Positions 25,338-34,781 are shown, numbered from the stretch's first letter. The stretch: 64,000 nucleotides of DNA from Planctomycetaceae bacterium (GCA_021371795.1 JAJFVK010000021.1:61467-125466), one strand, 5' to 3'. A program made the numbers and translations. The notes: a model not told the origin generated them from the letters alone.

Positions 25338-27515
25338 TTATTTCCCGGTCGGCATAACTCCAATACCCACACCTTCAACAGGACTTGCTTGGCCGGTTTT
25401 GACGTTATATTCGATGCCTTTGACCAAAACACCGTTTAGCATACACGGCATTTCGTCCGACCCCCAAATTTTCATATATTCTTCCGCCGGGTTATAAGTA
25501 AGCTCTTTGCCGGCGAATTCATTGCCGTCCTTTTCCTGATAAACAATACCATCACTGGCGACAAGTTTCGTAAGCTGGGTTTTGCCCGCCGCTGATTCGT
25601 TATAGTCAATGTCAATCTGTTTGGTATCGATTGAAGTTCTCGGGCCGTAGCCGGTATTCTCTATCGGCAGATAACCGATGTGTATGCCGGCGGTCTTTTC
25701 GCTGGTCGCCCTTACGTGCAGAGAGTTCGTATCCCACAGAAGTTTGGTAAAGCCCTCGACCAGTGCATAACACGGTTTTGACAACTTTTCCTGATTGGGT
25801 GTCCCACGTGGAATTTTTGAAGTATTGCCGTATTCGACCTGACCATTGCCAATCGCAACAATGTCTTTCGTTATGCCATCGTAATCAATGCGTTCGGATT
25901 TAAGTCTGACGTGGCTTAACTTTGTTTTTCCGCTGGTTCGCACCGACTCAAGCCGAACGTTCGGTCCGGCAATCGTGATATGCGACACACTGGAAGAAGC
26001 CATTATATCTTTGCTGTCCTGCTTTTTTGCGAAATCAGCAATTAGCTGTTTGCCGTAAAAAATATTCTCCTCATTATAACCAATCGCCTGTCTTACAAAT
26101 ACGCCTCTGACGTCTGTATTAAACACAGCCTGCATTTTCGGGATAGAAAATTCCGCACCCTGTTTGGCATTGATGACAAACGGCACTTTTTTCTTTCCGG
26201 TATCGCTTTTCACTTCCGGATACATAACCAATTCAACTTTGCCCTGGGTCGATGCGATTTCACCAAAAGCGTTATAATCGACAGTTTCAGCAATTAAAAC
26301 ATTACGCACACCGAGCCAGTCGCGAAGTTTTTTGTCCAGATCACGAAATGCTTTGAATTTTTTTGGCTTCCAGTTTTCGTATTCTTTGGCATCAATAGGT
26401 CTGACTATCATCGGGCCGTCGCATCGGAGCGTGGCTATCACATTAGCTTTGCCGGAAGTTTTAACCGGCGAGGGAATGTTCACATCTTTTGTATTTTCTT
26501 CGGATTTGGCCTGTTTGACTTCTTTTATATCGGCAGCAGAATTACCATTACTATCAGAGGCTTTCGCTGACTTTGTTTTTTCAGGCTTCTCTTTGTTTTT
26601 GTTTTGCGATGAACGTAAATTGGAAACCGAAACTTCTTCAGCCAGTATCACTTCCTCTTTATATTCGATTCTTACATTGTCTCTGAAGATACAGCGATAG
26701 TCTTCGTCCTGGTTCAATAACTTTTCTTTATTTTTGTCATCCTGCGACTTTTCAGAAGCAGCAACAGCAGAGCTATTTGAATCTGTCGCCGGCTTATTCG
26801 GCTCGGCTTTTGCAATTGCAACCTGCTGCGATGCGGCAGGCGGCTCATTTGTCGGTTCCAGGATATTCAGGTAGATGATTTTCGGAATCTTTAAAAATTC
26901 CATTCTGCTTGTATTACTGTTATAGACAATCTCCAACCCTTTTCCCAAAAGCTCCGCCTCTGCAGAAACGAAATTTATATCGTCTTTAGACCACAACATC
27001 GAACGGTCATCGTCGAACGAAACTTCGTTAAGATAAATAAAACTGTCCGAACGTTTGCCCTGCCCGAAAATATGCACAACCACATTGCCCTTAAGCACGG
27101 CCTGTTTCGGCGTTGGTCTGGCCCCTTCAAGATTTTCAAGTTCAACAAAGCCCGTGTCGGAAGTAATATCGCACCGCATATTTTGCTGATAAACACTCAT
27201 AAACGGCTTGTCAAGTTCCCATTCGTCGCCGGATTTATGCAGAACTTTTTCAAATCCTATTACTCTCTCTAATTTTCGCGTCTTCGGATTGATTGTTTCA
27301 AAACGTGCCTGCTCGACACGTTCAACTCTCACCGGCCCTATTTGGCCGGAATTTGCATCTGCGGAATAAAGGTTTGCGTCATTGGAAGCCTGGTACTCTG
27401 CGCTGGGTGCTTTGATGCCTCCGGCGCTGCCGAACATTTCATAAAATATAAAAGCAACCAGCACTGCGAAAGTTGAAACTATCCATATTTTGACTTTTCG
27501 ACTTTGAATCGTCAT
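25338..27515 (-). CDS. LptC/LptA-like LPS transport protein, large
   Basis: 725 residues from ATG 27515, which overlaps the kdsC stop by ATGA. One N-terminal membrane helix (VKIWIVSTFAVLVAFIFY) anchors a long periplasmic region. That region contains beta-rich phrases typical of LptC and OstA/LptA, such as AVLKGNVVVHIFGQ, CIFRDNVRIEYKEEVILAEE, DITSDTGFVELEN, LRSQ-type segments and TKDIVAIGNGQVEYGNTS. Standard LptC and LptA have about 190 residues each, so several OstA-like modules seem fused, separated by a low-complexity Lys/Glu/Ser stretch (about residues 240-350). It probably carries LPS across the periplasm. The pairing with kdsD and kdsC supports this. Confidence 0.7.
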   Translation of the reverse strand: MTIQSRKVKIWIVSTFAVLVAFIFYEMFGSAGGIKAPSAEYQASNDANLYSADANSGQIGPVRVERVEQARFETINPKTRKLERVIGFEKVLHKSGDEWELDKPFMSVYQQNMRCDITSDTGFVELENLEGARPTPKQAVLKGNVVVHIFGQGKRSDSFIYLNEVSFDDDRSMLWSKDDINFVSAEAELLGKGLEIVYNSNTSRMEFLKIPKIIYLNILEPTNEPPAASQQVAIAKAEPNKPATDSNSSAVAASEKSQDDKNKEKLLNQDEDYRCIFRDNVRIEYKEEVILAEEVSVSNLRSSQNKNKEKPEKTKSAKASDSNGNSAADIKEVKQAKSEENTKDVNIPSPVKTSGKANVIATLRCDGPMIVRPIDAKEYENWKPKKFKAFRDLDKKLRDWLGVRNVLIAETVDYNAFGEIASTQGKVELVMYPEVKSDTGKKKVPFVINAKQGAEFSIPKMQAVFNTDVRGVFVRQAIGYNEENIFYGKQLIADFAKKQDSKDIMASSSVSHITIAGPNVRLESVRTSGKTKLSHVRLKSERIDYDGITKDIVAIGNGQVEYGNTSKIPRGTPNQEKLSKPCYALVEGFTKLLWDTNSLHVRATSEKTAGIHIGYLPIENTGYGPRTSIDTKQIDIDYNESAAGKTQLTKLVASDGIVYQEKDGNEFAGKELTYNPAEEYMKIWGSDEMPCMLNGVLVKGIEYNVKTGQASPVEGVGIGVMPTGK

Positions 27516-28039
27516 ACAAGATACCGCTCCATCAGGGCATCCCACTGTCCCGTATTTTTAAGGATATATTCGATTACCTCGCGGACAGCACCGCTGCCGC
27601 CGGTTCGCGAAGTTATATAATGAGCGTAACTTTTTAATTCATCTACCCCGTTGGCAACAGCAACGCCAAAACCGGCGCGTTTGACAATTGGAATATCGAG
27701 CAAATCATCGCCGATGTATGCAATGTTTTTCGCTTCAAGACCTGTATCTGCAAGCAGCTTTTCAAAGCAGAGAAGTTTCTGCTGGCAAGGCTGGTACACA
27801 TATTCGATTTTCAGTTCTTCCGCCCTTTTTTGTGTAACGGCGCTTTGTCTGCCGCTAATCATCGCGGTTTTAAGACCCGCCCGCTGCCACATTTTGATGC
27901 CATGGCCGTCAAGAAGATGGAAACTCTTGGATTCGCTGCCGTCGGAACAAATGGTTATCGTACCGTCTGTCAGGACGCCGTCGACATCCATCGCCAGCAG
28001 CTTAATCTGCTTAAGATCCGTCTTATTAGTTTGGGCCAT
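27512..28039 (-). CDS. kdsC: 3-deoxy-D-manno-octulosonate 8-phosphate phosphatase
   Basis: 175 residues, family length. Minimal HAD phosphatase without a cap: motif I LAMDVDGVLTDGTI, motif II AMISGRQSAVTQKRAEEL, and motif IV AYIGDDLLDIPIVKRAGFGVAVANGVDELKS in pieces. It removes phosphate from Kdo-8-P to give Kdo for lipid A cores. The gene starts one base after the kdsD stop (TAAGATG) and overlaps the lptC/A-like gene, so the three are translated as a unit. Confidence 0.92.
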   Translation of the reverse strand: MAQTNKTDLKQIKLLAMDVDGVLTDGTITICSDGSESKSFHLLDGHGIKMWQRAGLKTAMISGRQSAVTQKRAEELKIEYVYQPCQQKLLCFEKLLADTGLEAKNIAYIGDDLLDIPIVKRAGFGVAVANGVDELKSYAHYITSRTGGSGAVREVIEYILKNTGQWDALMERYLV

Positions 28040-28040
28040 C

Positions 28041-29021
28041 TTATCCTACAATTTTTAACGACACGATATCCTGAACGTCAATCATACCTACCGGCCTGTC
28101 TGAATCGTCAACAACCGGCAAATCGTCAATCCTGTGCTTATGAAAAATCGCCATAGCCTCTGCCGCAAGAGCGCTCGCCTTTATCCTCTTGCAGTTGGCG
28201 GTCATAATATCTTTAGTTTTGCACTGGAATACATCCTGACCGTTTTGGGCCATCAGTCTTCGCAAATCAGCATCAGTGATAATGCCCGTAAGTTTGCCCG
28301 CCGAATCGACAATCATAACAGCGCCGTGCCGTTTAATATCACTATTCTTCTTGAGCATTTCACGAACACTGTTGCTCTCGTTTGAGATGGGAAGCTTTTC
28401 ATTCGGCTGGAACATCATCGACTGCTCAACTGTAATCAGTTTCGCACCCAAAGAACCGGCAGGATGAAATCTGGCGTACTCCTCAACGCTGAATTCCCTT
28501 GCCTTCATAACTGTTAGTGCAAGAGCATCGCCAATTGCCAGCATACACGTCGTTGTAACACTCGGCGCAACGCCAAGCGGACAAGCCTCTTCGAGTTTGC
28601 CCATACACAAAACGATATCGCTGTACTTTGCAAGACGTGAATTACTGCTGCCTGTGATTGCGATGAGTTTTATTTCAAGCTGCTTTACGATATTCATCAG
28701 CCGAAGGATTTCATCTGTCTCGCCGCCATAGCTTAACGCAAGCACGATATCATTTTTCTGCAATCTGCCCGCGTCGCCGTGAACGGCCTCGGCCGGGTGG
28801 AGAAAATGACTTGGTGTGCCTGTTGACGCCATTGTAGAGCTTATCTTCTGGCCGACAATACCGGCCTTTCCCATACCGGTAACGATAACCGAGCCGGTAC
28901 AAGAATATATCATTTCCGAAGCCGCCGCGAAATCAGCACTTGCAGCAAGTCCAGCCATTTTCGCAACGCCTTTAGCTTCCGCGATGATTACCTGTGCTGC
29001 GTATTCAAGATCAAATTCCAT
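28041..29021 (-). CDS. kdsD: D-arabinose 5-phosphate isomerase
   Basis: 326 residues, the usual SIS plus two-CBS architecture. The SIS domain has VIVTGMGKAGIVGQKISSTM and LALSYGGETDEILRLM. CBS pairs begin near residue 200 (KLPISNESNSVREMLKKNSD and DIMTANCKRIKASALAAEAM). It makes arabinose 5-phosphate for Kdo synthesis from ribulose 5-phosphate. First gene of the Kdo/LPS unit kdsD-kdsC-lptC/A. The upstream gap is short and filled with TTCTGTATTCTGT-type words. Confidence 0.92.
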   Translation of the reverse strand: MEFDLEYAAQVIIAEAKGVAKMAGLAASADFAAASEMIYSCTGSVIVTGMGKAGIVGQKISSTMASTGTPSHFLHPAEAVHGDAGRLQKNDIVLALSYGGETDEILRLMNIVKQLEIKLIAITGSSNSRLAKYSDIVLCMGKLEEACPLGVAPSVTTTCMLAIGDALALTVMKAREFSVEEYARFHPAGSLGAKLITVEQSMMFQPNEKLPISNESNSVREMLKKNSDIKRHGAVMIVDSAGKLTGIITDADLRRLMAQNGQDVFQCKTKDIMTANCKRIKASALAAEAMAIFHKHRIDDLPVVDDSDRPVGMIDVQDIVSLKIVG

Positions 29022-29032
29022 TTCGCTTTCCT

Positions 29033-29062
29033 AATTCTGTTTTCTGTATTCTGTCTACTGTA
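29033..29062. repeat. TTCTGTATTCTGT-type short-period repeat
   Basis: CTGTTTTCTGTATTCTGTC continues with TACTGTATTCTATAATTT, a diverged 7-8 base periodic word in the rng-kdsD gap. A similar string is at 47387-47412. Confidence 0.45.
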
Positions 29063-29064
29063 TT

Positions 29065-30591
29065 CTATAATTTAACCACGCCTTCGCGTTCATCATAACA
29101 TACTACATTATATTGCTCTGCGGGGCAAGTTTCATCCGGCTTGATAAAAATGTGCAATTGCGCATCAGTTTCTATTTTAGCTATTGCCGCTCTTCTTTGG
29201 TTGAGCAGGAAATCTGCTATCGCCGGCGGTGCCGACAGTACAACTTTCTTAATTTCCTTGCGTGCCGCGGCTGAATTGAGAATCCTAATGACTTCTATCG
29301 CCGCAGAAGCCGGATTTTTGACCATTCCGGTTCCGCCGCAATGTGAACATCTCAAATAATTGCTGTACTGAAGGCTCGGCCTGAATCTTTGACGCGTCAT
29401 TTCAATAATTCCAAACGCGCTGATTTTCAGGATTCTGCTTCTTGCCCTGTCATTTGCCAAAGCATTGCGGAATGTTTTTTCGACTTCGCGTCTGTTCTTT
29501 GAGTCGCGCATATCTATGAAATCGCAGATTATTAATCCGCCCAAATCACGCAGCCTCAACTGTCGTGCGATTTCCTTTGCGGCATCCATATTAATTTTCA
29601 AAGCCGTCTGCTCGGCGTTTTCGTGCTTTGTGAATTTTCCGCTGTTAACGTCAATCGCAACAAGCGCCTCTGTCTGTTCAATGATAATCGAGCCGCCGAT
29701 TTTGAGTTCGACTCGTTTGGTATTTATTTTCCTGATTTCTTCTTCGATTTTATATTTATTGAACAGCGGTATCTTGCCGTCATAATAACTGACTCTTTTT
29801 ATCATCCTCGGCTGTACAATTTGCAGAAAATCCCGGATTCTCTTGCAGACATTCTCGCTGTCGCAGATAATTTTGCTCATATTCGTATTGAAAATATCCC
29901 GCACCGTGCGAATCACAAGGTCGGACTCTTTATAAAGTTCCGCCGGAGCAGGTTCGCTGTCCGTACGCTTCTGGATTGCACTCCAGAGCCGATTGATATA
30001 TTCAACGTCTTTTTGGACATCCTTTTTCGAACAGCCTGCGCTTGCGGTGCGAAGAATAAAACCTGTTTTGGCCGGTATCTGAACTTCGTCGAGCAGCGCA
30101 CGCAGTCTTGCGCGTTCTTCCTCGTCTTCGATTTTCTGCGAAACGCCGAGATTGTGCATCCAGGGCATCATAACTACGTATTTGCCCGGCAGCGAAAGAT
30201 ACGTCGAAAGCGTCGGGCCTTTGGTGTTAATACCCTCTTTTGTTACCTGAACGATGAGATGCTGTCCGCGTTTGAGACACTGCTGAATCGGAGGCCTGTC
30301 TTTCAGCGCTTTGCGTTTGCCGATGTGCTCGGTAAAATCCTCACCTTTACGCATAAAATATTTCGGGTGCAGGTCGCTGACGTGCAGAAAGCCGTTTTTG
30401 CTCACGCCAAAATCTATGAACGCCGCCTGAATCGCAGGCTCGACATTGACGACCACTCCCTTGTAAATATTGCCGACATGGCCTGCCAGCGACTGCTTTT
30501 CGATATACAGTTCATCAAGGCTGCCGTTTTCAACAACCGCGATTCTGTTCTCCTCTGCCTCTGTTACATTAATAATCATTTCACTTGCCAT
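29065..30591 (-). CDS. rng: Ribonuclease E/G
   Basis: 508 residues. N-terminal S1-like region (GHVGNIYKGVVVNVEPAIQA ... FIDFGVSKNGFLHVSDLH). The DNase I-like catalytic part has VAIDVNSGKFT and LIICDFIDMRDSKNRREVEK, supplying the metal-binding Asp residues, and the zinc link RCSHCGGTG. It lacks the long scaffold tail of RNase E, so RNase G is the better label. It starts 9 bases after the DUF2344 gene, and the two are probably one transcript. The role is mRNA turnover and rRNA 5-prime end processing. Confidence 0.93.
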   Translation of the reverse strand: MASEMIINVTEAEENRIAVVENGSLDELYIEKQSLAGHVGNIYKGVVVNVEPAIQAAFIDFGVSKNGFLHVSDLHPKYFMRKGEDFTEHIGKRKALKDRPPIQQCLKRGQHLIVQVTKEGINTKGPTLSTYLSLPGKYVVMMPWMHNLGVSQKIEDEEERARLRALLDEVQIPAKTGFILRTASAGCSKKDVQKDVEYINRLWSAIQKRTDSEPAPAELYKESDLVIRTVRDIFNTNMSKIICDSENVCKRIRDFLQIVQPRMIKRVSYYDGKIPLFNKYKIEEEIRKINTKRVELKIGGSIIIEQTEALVAIDVNSGKFTKHENAEQTALKINMDAAKEIARQLRLRDLGGLIICDFIDMRDSKNRREVEKTFRNALANDRARSRILKISAFGIIEMTRQRFRPSLQYSNYLRCSHCGGTGMVKNPASAAIEVIRILNSAAARKEIKKVVLSAPPAIADFLLNQRRAAIAKIETDAQLHIFIKPDETCPAEQYNVVCYDEREGVVKL

Positions 30592-30600
30592 ATGCTGTCC

Positions 30601-31302
30601 TTAATACATTTGCCAGTTGACCCTCTTTCGAGTCGTCGAGATGCCCAGCCTTTCGGCTCCAAGCCCCAGCAGTTTGATTATCTCATCGGGCCGTACAGTT
30701 CCCCTGTCGGTGATAAGACAAACAACCTTAACCGCCTGCTGCGTTTTCTCGAACGATTTGAAAAACTGCCCGACATCCACTGTCCGGGAGTTTCCATTTT
30801 CGTCAACTGTTCTTTCAATTAATATTTTTTCATGGGAGGCGATTTGATCGTTAAGTTTATCAATCGCCGCCGAAACGTTTTCAATTTCCTGTCCGCTCAT
30901 CTGTACTTCGTATTCCGCTTCGAGAGGTCTGAAACTCACCCTGCCGCTGTGGATCGCCAAATCAATCAGCGTAAAACCTTCCGGCAAATTTGCGGTAATA
31001 TTTTTATAAATCTCCTTTTCTGACGCACCATCAGCCGCTATTTGCGCATAGAAAAGTTCATCTTCCGATTCCAGCCCGACGCTTTTGGGCAAAGGCAAAG
31101 ACATTTTAAGACGCGGATTGTATCCCTGGCTGTAAATCAGATTCAGACCGCTGCGAATCAGCGTTCTTCCAACAGCCCTAAATGACTCCTGGTGCGATAA
31201 AAATCTGACATTTCCCTGTATTCTGTATCTTCCTGCCAGTGTTTGAACACTCTGTTCTATCTTCAAATCTCCAAATTTCTGCTTTGTTTTTGTATCTTGC
31301 AA
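30601..31302 (-). CDS. Stand-alone DUF2344 (radical SAM-linked) protein
   Basis: 233 residues. The core YRIQGNVRFLSHQESFRAVG, then RTLIRSGLNLIYSQGYNPRL and KMSLPLPKSVGLESEDELFY, is the DUF2344/TIGR03936 domain. In many bacteria this is fused to the C terminus of a radical SAM protein; here the gene has no radical SAM part. Its placement directly before RNase G is a recurring pairing. The domain resembles tRNA-modifying or RNA-binding enzymes in shape, but its activity is not established. Confidence 0.8.
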   Translation of the reverse strand: MQDTKTKQKFGDLKIEQSVQTLAGRYRIQGNVRFLSHQESFRAVGRTLIRSGLNLIYSQGYNPRLKMSLPLPKSVGLESEDELFYAQIAADGASEKEIYKNITANLPEGFTLIDLAIHSGRVSFRPLEAEYEVQMSGQEIENVSAAIDKLNDQIASHEKILIERTVDENGNSRTVDVGQFFKSFEKTQQAVKVVCLITDRGTVRPDEIIKLLGLGAERLGISTTRKRVNWQMY

Positions 31303-31363
31303 AATATATCCGCTTCAGCGGATTCCACAATTTTGATTTTTAATATTTTATTTTTTATTTTAC

Positions 31364-33100
31364 TTAAAATACTTCCGGCAATACTTTCATCGCTGCACTG
31401 CGGAGATAATTAATTACTTCTCTTTCCGAGTTCATCATCAGAACTTTTCTGGCGATTGCGTTGCACGATTCTATCGTAACAGACCTGACGAGCTTTTTAA
31501 TTTCAGGTATCATCGGCGGAGCAAGCGAAAATGTACGGTATCCAAGTCCCAGCAGCATCATAATATATTCCGGGTCGGAAGCCATTTCGCCACAAATGCT
31601 GACGTTTATTTTCGCTTTGCTGGCATCGTGAATTATGCTTCGCAGAAGTTTTATAACCGCAGGGTCGGCACCGGAATACAAAGTCGAAACTCTTTCATTT
31701 CCTCTGTCAACCGCAAGCGTATATTGAATCAAATCGTTTGTGCCGATACTGAAGAAATCGCTTTCGCCGGCAAGAATCGACGCTGTCAATGCGGCCGAGG
31801 GCGTTTCAATCATTATACCGACCGGCACATTCGGATTGTATTTTATATTATCCTCGTCGAGGTCTTCCATCACATCACGCAAAATCATTTTCGCCTGCCG
31901 TAATTCGTGCAGACTGCTGACCAGCGGGAACATTATGCGGATATTGCCCTCGACAGAAGCCCGCAGAATCGCGCGAAGCTGCGTCTTGAACAGTACAAGA
32001 TTCTGCAAACAGAACCTTATCGACCGCAAGCCAAGAAACGGATTCGATTCGCGTGTGAATCTCTTGTTTTGCGTAAATTTATCCGCGCCCAAATCCATTG
32101 TCCTGATAATCACAGGCATATTGCCGGTTACGCGCAAAACCTCTTTATATGCATTATAATGGTCTTCCTCGGTAGGCTCCATTTCGCTGTAAAGATAAAG
32201 AAATTCGGTTCTGTAAAGCCCGATTCCATGTCCGCCCTTGTCGAACACCATCTCGGCTTCATTTGGAAACTCAATGTTTCCGTACAACTCGACCATAACG
32301 CCGTCGCGAGTAATCGCGTCCATATCGCGCAGCGCATCAAGTTCACGTTCGAGCCTTTCAAACTCAGCGGCCAGTTCCCTGTATTGCTTGAGCGTTGTCT
32401 CGTCCGGGTCAATAATGACAACGCCACGATTGCCATCGATAATAACCGTCGCCATCGGCGCAAGATTGCTTGTTACGTCCTCAAGACCGACAACAGCCGG
32501 GATGCCCATAGAACGCGCAACAATTGCAGTATGACTTGTCCTTCCGCCTGCATTGGTCGCAAATCCCTTGATATATTTTTTATCAAAGCCTGCCGTTTGC
32601 GTGGGACTAAGTTCGTGCGCGACAATTACAACCTCATCGCTTATGTGCGCAACATCCTGTTTTTTTTCGCCCAAAAGCTGCCGCAACAGACGTTTCTCAA
32701 TATCATATATATCGGCGGCACGTTCACTGATGTATTTATCCGGAACGCTTGCGAAATGATTGGCGACTTCGCGTAAAGTCGTGGAAATGGCGTATTCAGC
32801 GGTCAAAAGCTCATTATAAACCAGGTCGGTGATTTTTTTGCGAAGATTTTTATCCTTGAGAAAACGCAGGTGCACCGCGAAAATATCTTTGATGTTCTCA
32901 CTCTCGAAATCTTTGCCGGAATGAATATCCTCAAGTTCCGCTATCGCCCTTTTAAAAGCATCGCGGACTCGCTTGACTTCAGAAACTTTGACGGATGAAA
33001 GTATAGACCTTCTCGGAATCCGGTAGTCCGCCGAATCTATGACAAGAGACTTGGCTATCGCAATTCCCGGCGATACCGCAATACCTTTTTTAATTTCCAT
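31364..33100 (-). CDS. ptsI: PTS enzyme I (PEP-protein phosphotransferase)
   Basis: 578 residues, normal length. The phospho-His site is GGRTSHTAIVARSMGIPAVVG (His within the TSHTAI element). The PEP-binding barrel shows GIGLYRTEFLYLY, FLGLRSIRFCLQ, MFPLVSSLHELRQAK, GIMIETPSAALTA and the catalytic Cys in VSICGEMASDPEYI. It takes phosphate from PEP and gives it to HPr, encoded 30 bases upstream. With hpf, ptsN and ptsH it forms one minus-strand cluster. No sugar permease is in the window. Confidence 0.95.
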   Translation of the reverse strand: MEIKKGIAVSPGIAIAKSLVIDSADYRIPRRSILSSVKVSEVKRVRDAFKRAIAELEDIHSGKDFESENIKDIFAVHLRFLKDKNLRKKITDLVYNELLTAEYAISTTLREVANHFASVPDKYISERAADIYDIEKRLLRQLLGEKKQDVAHISDEVVIVAHELSPTQTAGFDKKYIKGFATNAGGRTSHTAIVARSMGIPAVVGLEDVTSNLAPMATVIIDGNRGVVIIDPDETTLKQYRELAAEFERLERELDALRDMDAITRDGVMVELYGNIEFPNEAEMVFDKGGHGIGLYRTEFLYLYSEMEPTEEDHYNAYKEVLRVTGNMPVIIRTMDLGADKFTQNKRFTRESNPFLGLRSIRFCLQNLVLFKTQLRAILRASVEGNIRIMFPLVSSLHELRQAKMILRDVMEDLDEDNIKYNPNVPVGIMIETPSAALTASILAGESDFFSIGTNDLIQYTLAVDRGNERVSTLYSGADPAVIKLLRSIIHDASKAKINVSICGEMASDPEYIMMLLGLGYRTFSLAPPMIPEIKKLVRSVTIESCNAIARKVLMMNSEREVINYLRSAAMKVLPEVF

Positions 33101-33130
33101 ATCCTTACCTCTGACAGCCCGCCGGCATTA

Positions 33131-33427
33131 CTATTCTTTCTGCAGCCATGCAGGCTCGTCAAACATCCTGACTTCAATAAGCTCTTTCAGCGCATCGGTC
33201 GCAGCTTGCGCATCAACTCCTTCAGCGGTTACTTTCAATTTCGTCCCCGCAGCAGCAGCCAGCATCGCCATGTGCATAATGCTCTTGCCGTCAACATTGA
33301 TCTTGTCATTGCTGACGTTTATCTTGCTCGCAAATCGGCTGGCAGTATCCACGAACTGCATCGCAGGCCGCATGTGCATACCGTTTGCGTTCTTTATTTC
33401 AACCTCAATACTGACTTTTTCAGCCAA
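33131..33427 (-). CDS. ptsH: Phosphocarrier protein HPr
   Basis: 98 residues. The active His lies in NANGMHMRPAMQFVDTAS (the position of His15), and a Ser is kept at the Ser46 region, DGKSIMHMAMLAAAAG. The C-terminal tail is about ten residues longer than the usual 88 (FDEPAWLQKE). It relays phosphate from PtsI to the EIIA protein encoded next to it. The retained regulatory Ser would allow HPr kinase control, but no hprK is visible here. Confidence 0.93.
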   Translation of the reverse strand: MAEKVSIEVEIKNANGMHMRPAMQFVDTASRFASKINVSNDKINVDGKSIMHMAMLAAAAGTKLKVTAEGVDAQAATDALKELIEVRMFDEPAWLQKE

Positions 33428-33489
33428 TACTCGGCCTCCTGCCCTTTAATCTGTAAAATACTATTATTATAACAATTTATTCTGCGCGA

Positions 33490-33960
33490 TTACCAGGATG
33501 GATTCTGGTCGGCTTCGACAAGCAAGTCTTTTATCTGGTCAACTGTTTCAGATTGTCTAAGGAACTTTCTGAAGTTGTCGTTTTGCAGATGCTCGAATAT
33601 CGATTCCATCGCCTGAAGATGCTGGTCGCCTTCGGTTGGGCTAAGCAGCAGTATAATCGTATATACCGGCTGTTTATCCAGCGAAGAAAAATCTATGCCT
33701 CTTGCGCTGATTCCGATAGCGGCGACAATTTTCTTCACTAATTTATGCCTAATGTGCGGCACAGCAACACCTTTGCCAATGCCGGTACTGGCTTCATTTT
33801 CCCGTTTAATCACGGCTTTAGCGATTTCAGCCGAATTTTCTGCACTAATCTTCCCTGTTTTTTCAAGGATTGCTATTAGTTCTTTGATCGCATCGTCTCG
33901 CTTAACCGCTTCGAGTCTTGGAACTATCGCTTTAGAACTAATTACATCTGCAATTTTCAT
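33490..33960 (-). CDS. ptsN: PTS EIIA component, PtsN-like
   Basis: 156 residues of the fructose/nitrogen EIIA fold. The phospho-His lies in GIGKGVAVPHIRHKLVKKIV, preceded by IKRENEASTGIG as in PtsN. The position next to hpf recalls the rpoN-hpf-ptsN neighbourhood of proteobacteria, without rpoN. With HPr and enzyme I adjacent and no permease, a regulatory phosphorelay is the likely role. Confidence 0.88.
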   Translation of the reverse strand: MKIADVISSKAIVPRLEAVKRDDAIKELIAILEKTGKISAENSAEIAKAVIKRENEASTGIGKGVAVPHIRHKLVKKIVAAIGISARGIDFSSLDKQPVYTIILLLSPTEGDQHLQAMESIFEHLQNDNFRKFLRQSETVDQIKDLLVEADQNPSW

Positions 33961-33995
33961 ATTTGCTCCTGAATCTTTCCAATAAACCTTTCTGT

Positions 33996-34307
33996 TTATT
34001 GCTGCCCGTGTTTATTGTCACGTTCTTTTTCTTTTTGCTTTACAAGCTGACGTTCGACTTTCTTCACGGCTTCATCTACACAGGCATACAAATCCTGTCC
34101 TAATTCTTTACCAATAAATATATGATTATGTTTACCCCTTGCGATTACTTCCACACTGCATTGCTGACCATCTTTTCCGCCTTCTATTATTACTTCTACA
34201 GTAAGAATACTGCTGTAAAATTTAGAAAGCCCATCAACTTTTTCTTCGATTCTGCCCTTGATTGTATCTGTTATTGTGATATGTTTGCCGACAATTTTAG
34301 TTTCCAA
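33996..34307 (-). CDS. hpf: Ribosome hibernation-promoting factor, short form
   Basis: 103 residues. VGKHITITDTIKGRIEEKVD, LSKFYSSILTVEVIIEGG and GKELGQDLYACVDEAVKKVE match the HPF/YfiA fold; a basic tail (RQLVKQKEKERDNK) follows. It is the short type without the dimerisation domain. The start codon is TTG, preceded by AAGGAG at good distance. First gene of the hpf-ptsN-ptsH-ptsI cluster. Confidence 0.88.
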   Translation of the reverse strand: METKIVGKHITITDTIKGRIEEKVDGLSKFYSSILTVEVIIEGGKDGQQCSVEVIARGKHNHIFIGKELGQDLYACVDEAVKKVERQLVKQKEKERDNKHGQQ

Positions 34308-34735
34308 ATCACTATCTCCTTAAACAATATGATTGTGTAATTGAAGACATCCCGCAGAACGAGACTGTTGAACATGCATATACAATTTCTTGTAAAACCT
34401 GCATTTCCCCTGACTTATAATTGTTTTTAGTATCTTTTATTCGGCTTAACATCAGCCGTTTACAACTGTTTTTCTATTAAACTGTAATAAATAACATCGA
34501 TAAATTCAACAATTACTTTACTTTACGCCATATAATACGTCAACAAAAATCGTCATACTTTTTATAGGGCTTTTAAGCAGAATTGAAGATGTCAACAGTA
34601 AAGACTTATAGAATTGAGGAAAAATAGAATCGCCTTATTGCGGTAAACATCAAATACACCACCAAGGGAAAGGCAAACGCACCAAGCACACCCGCCCGGC
34701 TAGTACCCTCCTATTGGCTGTGTAAAATACACCTA
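34308..34735. other. Spacer upstream of hpf
   Basis: A 428-base AT-rich stretch holds the hpf leader. The short palindrome GTGTA-AAA-TACAC lies near 34719. No gene, RNA structure or convincing promoter pair could be assigned. Confidence 0.35.
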
Positions 34736-34768
34736 ACGTTGTCCGGAGATATATTCTCCGGACAACGT
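34736..34768 (-). terminator. Hairpin after PEP-CTERM gene 1
   Basis: A perfect 14-bp stem, ACGTTGTCCGGAGA / TCTCCGGACAACGT, with a 5-base loop, lies 13 bases past the stop of the first PEP-CTERM gene. The T-run on the minus strand is weak. Confidence 0.6.
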
Positions 34769-34781
34769 CAATGTTCTCGCC

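Noticed and set aside
29623..30822. Long plus-strand open frame of 399 codons
   Set aside because: It is the antisense shadow of RNase G and the DUF2344 gene, both of which have clear motifs; it has no ribosome site.
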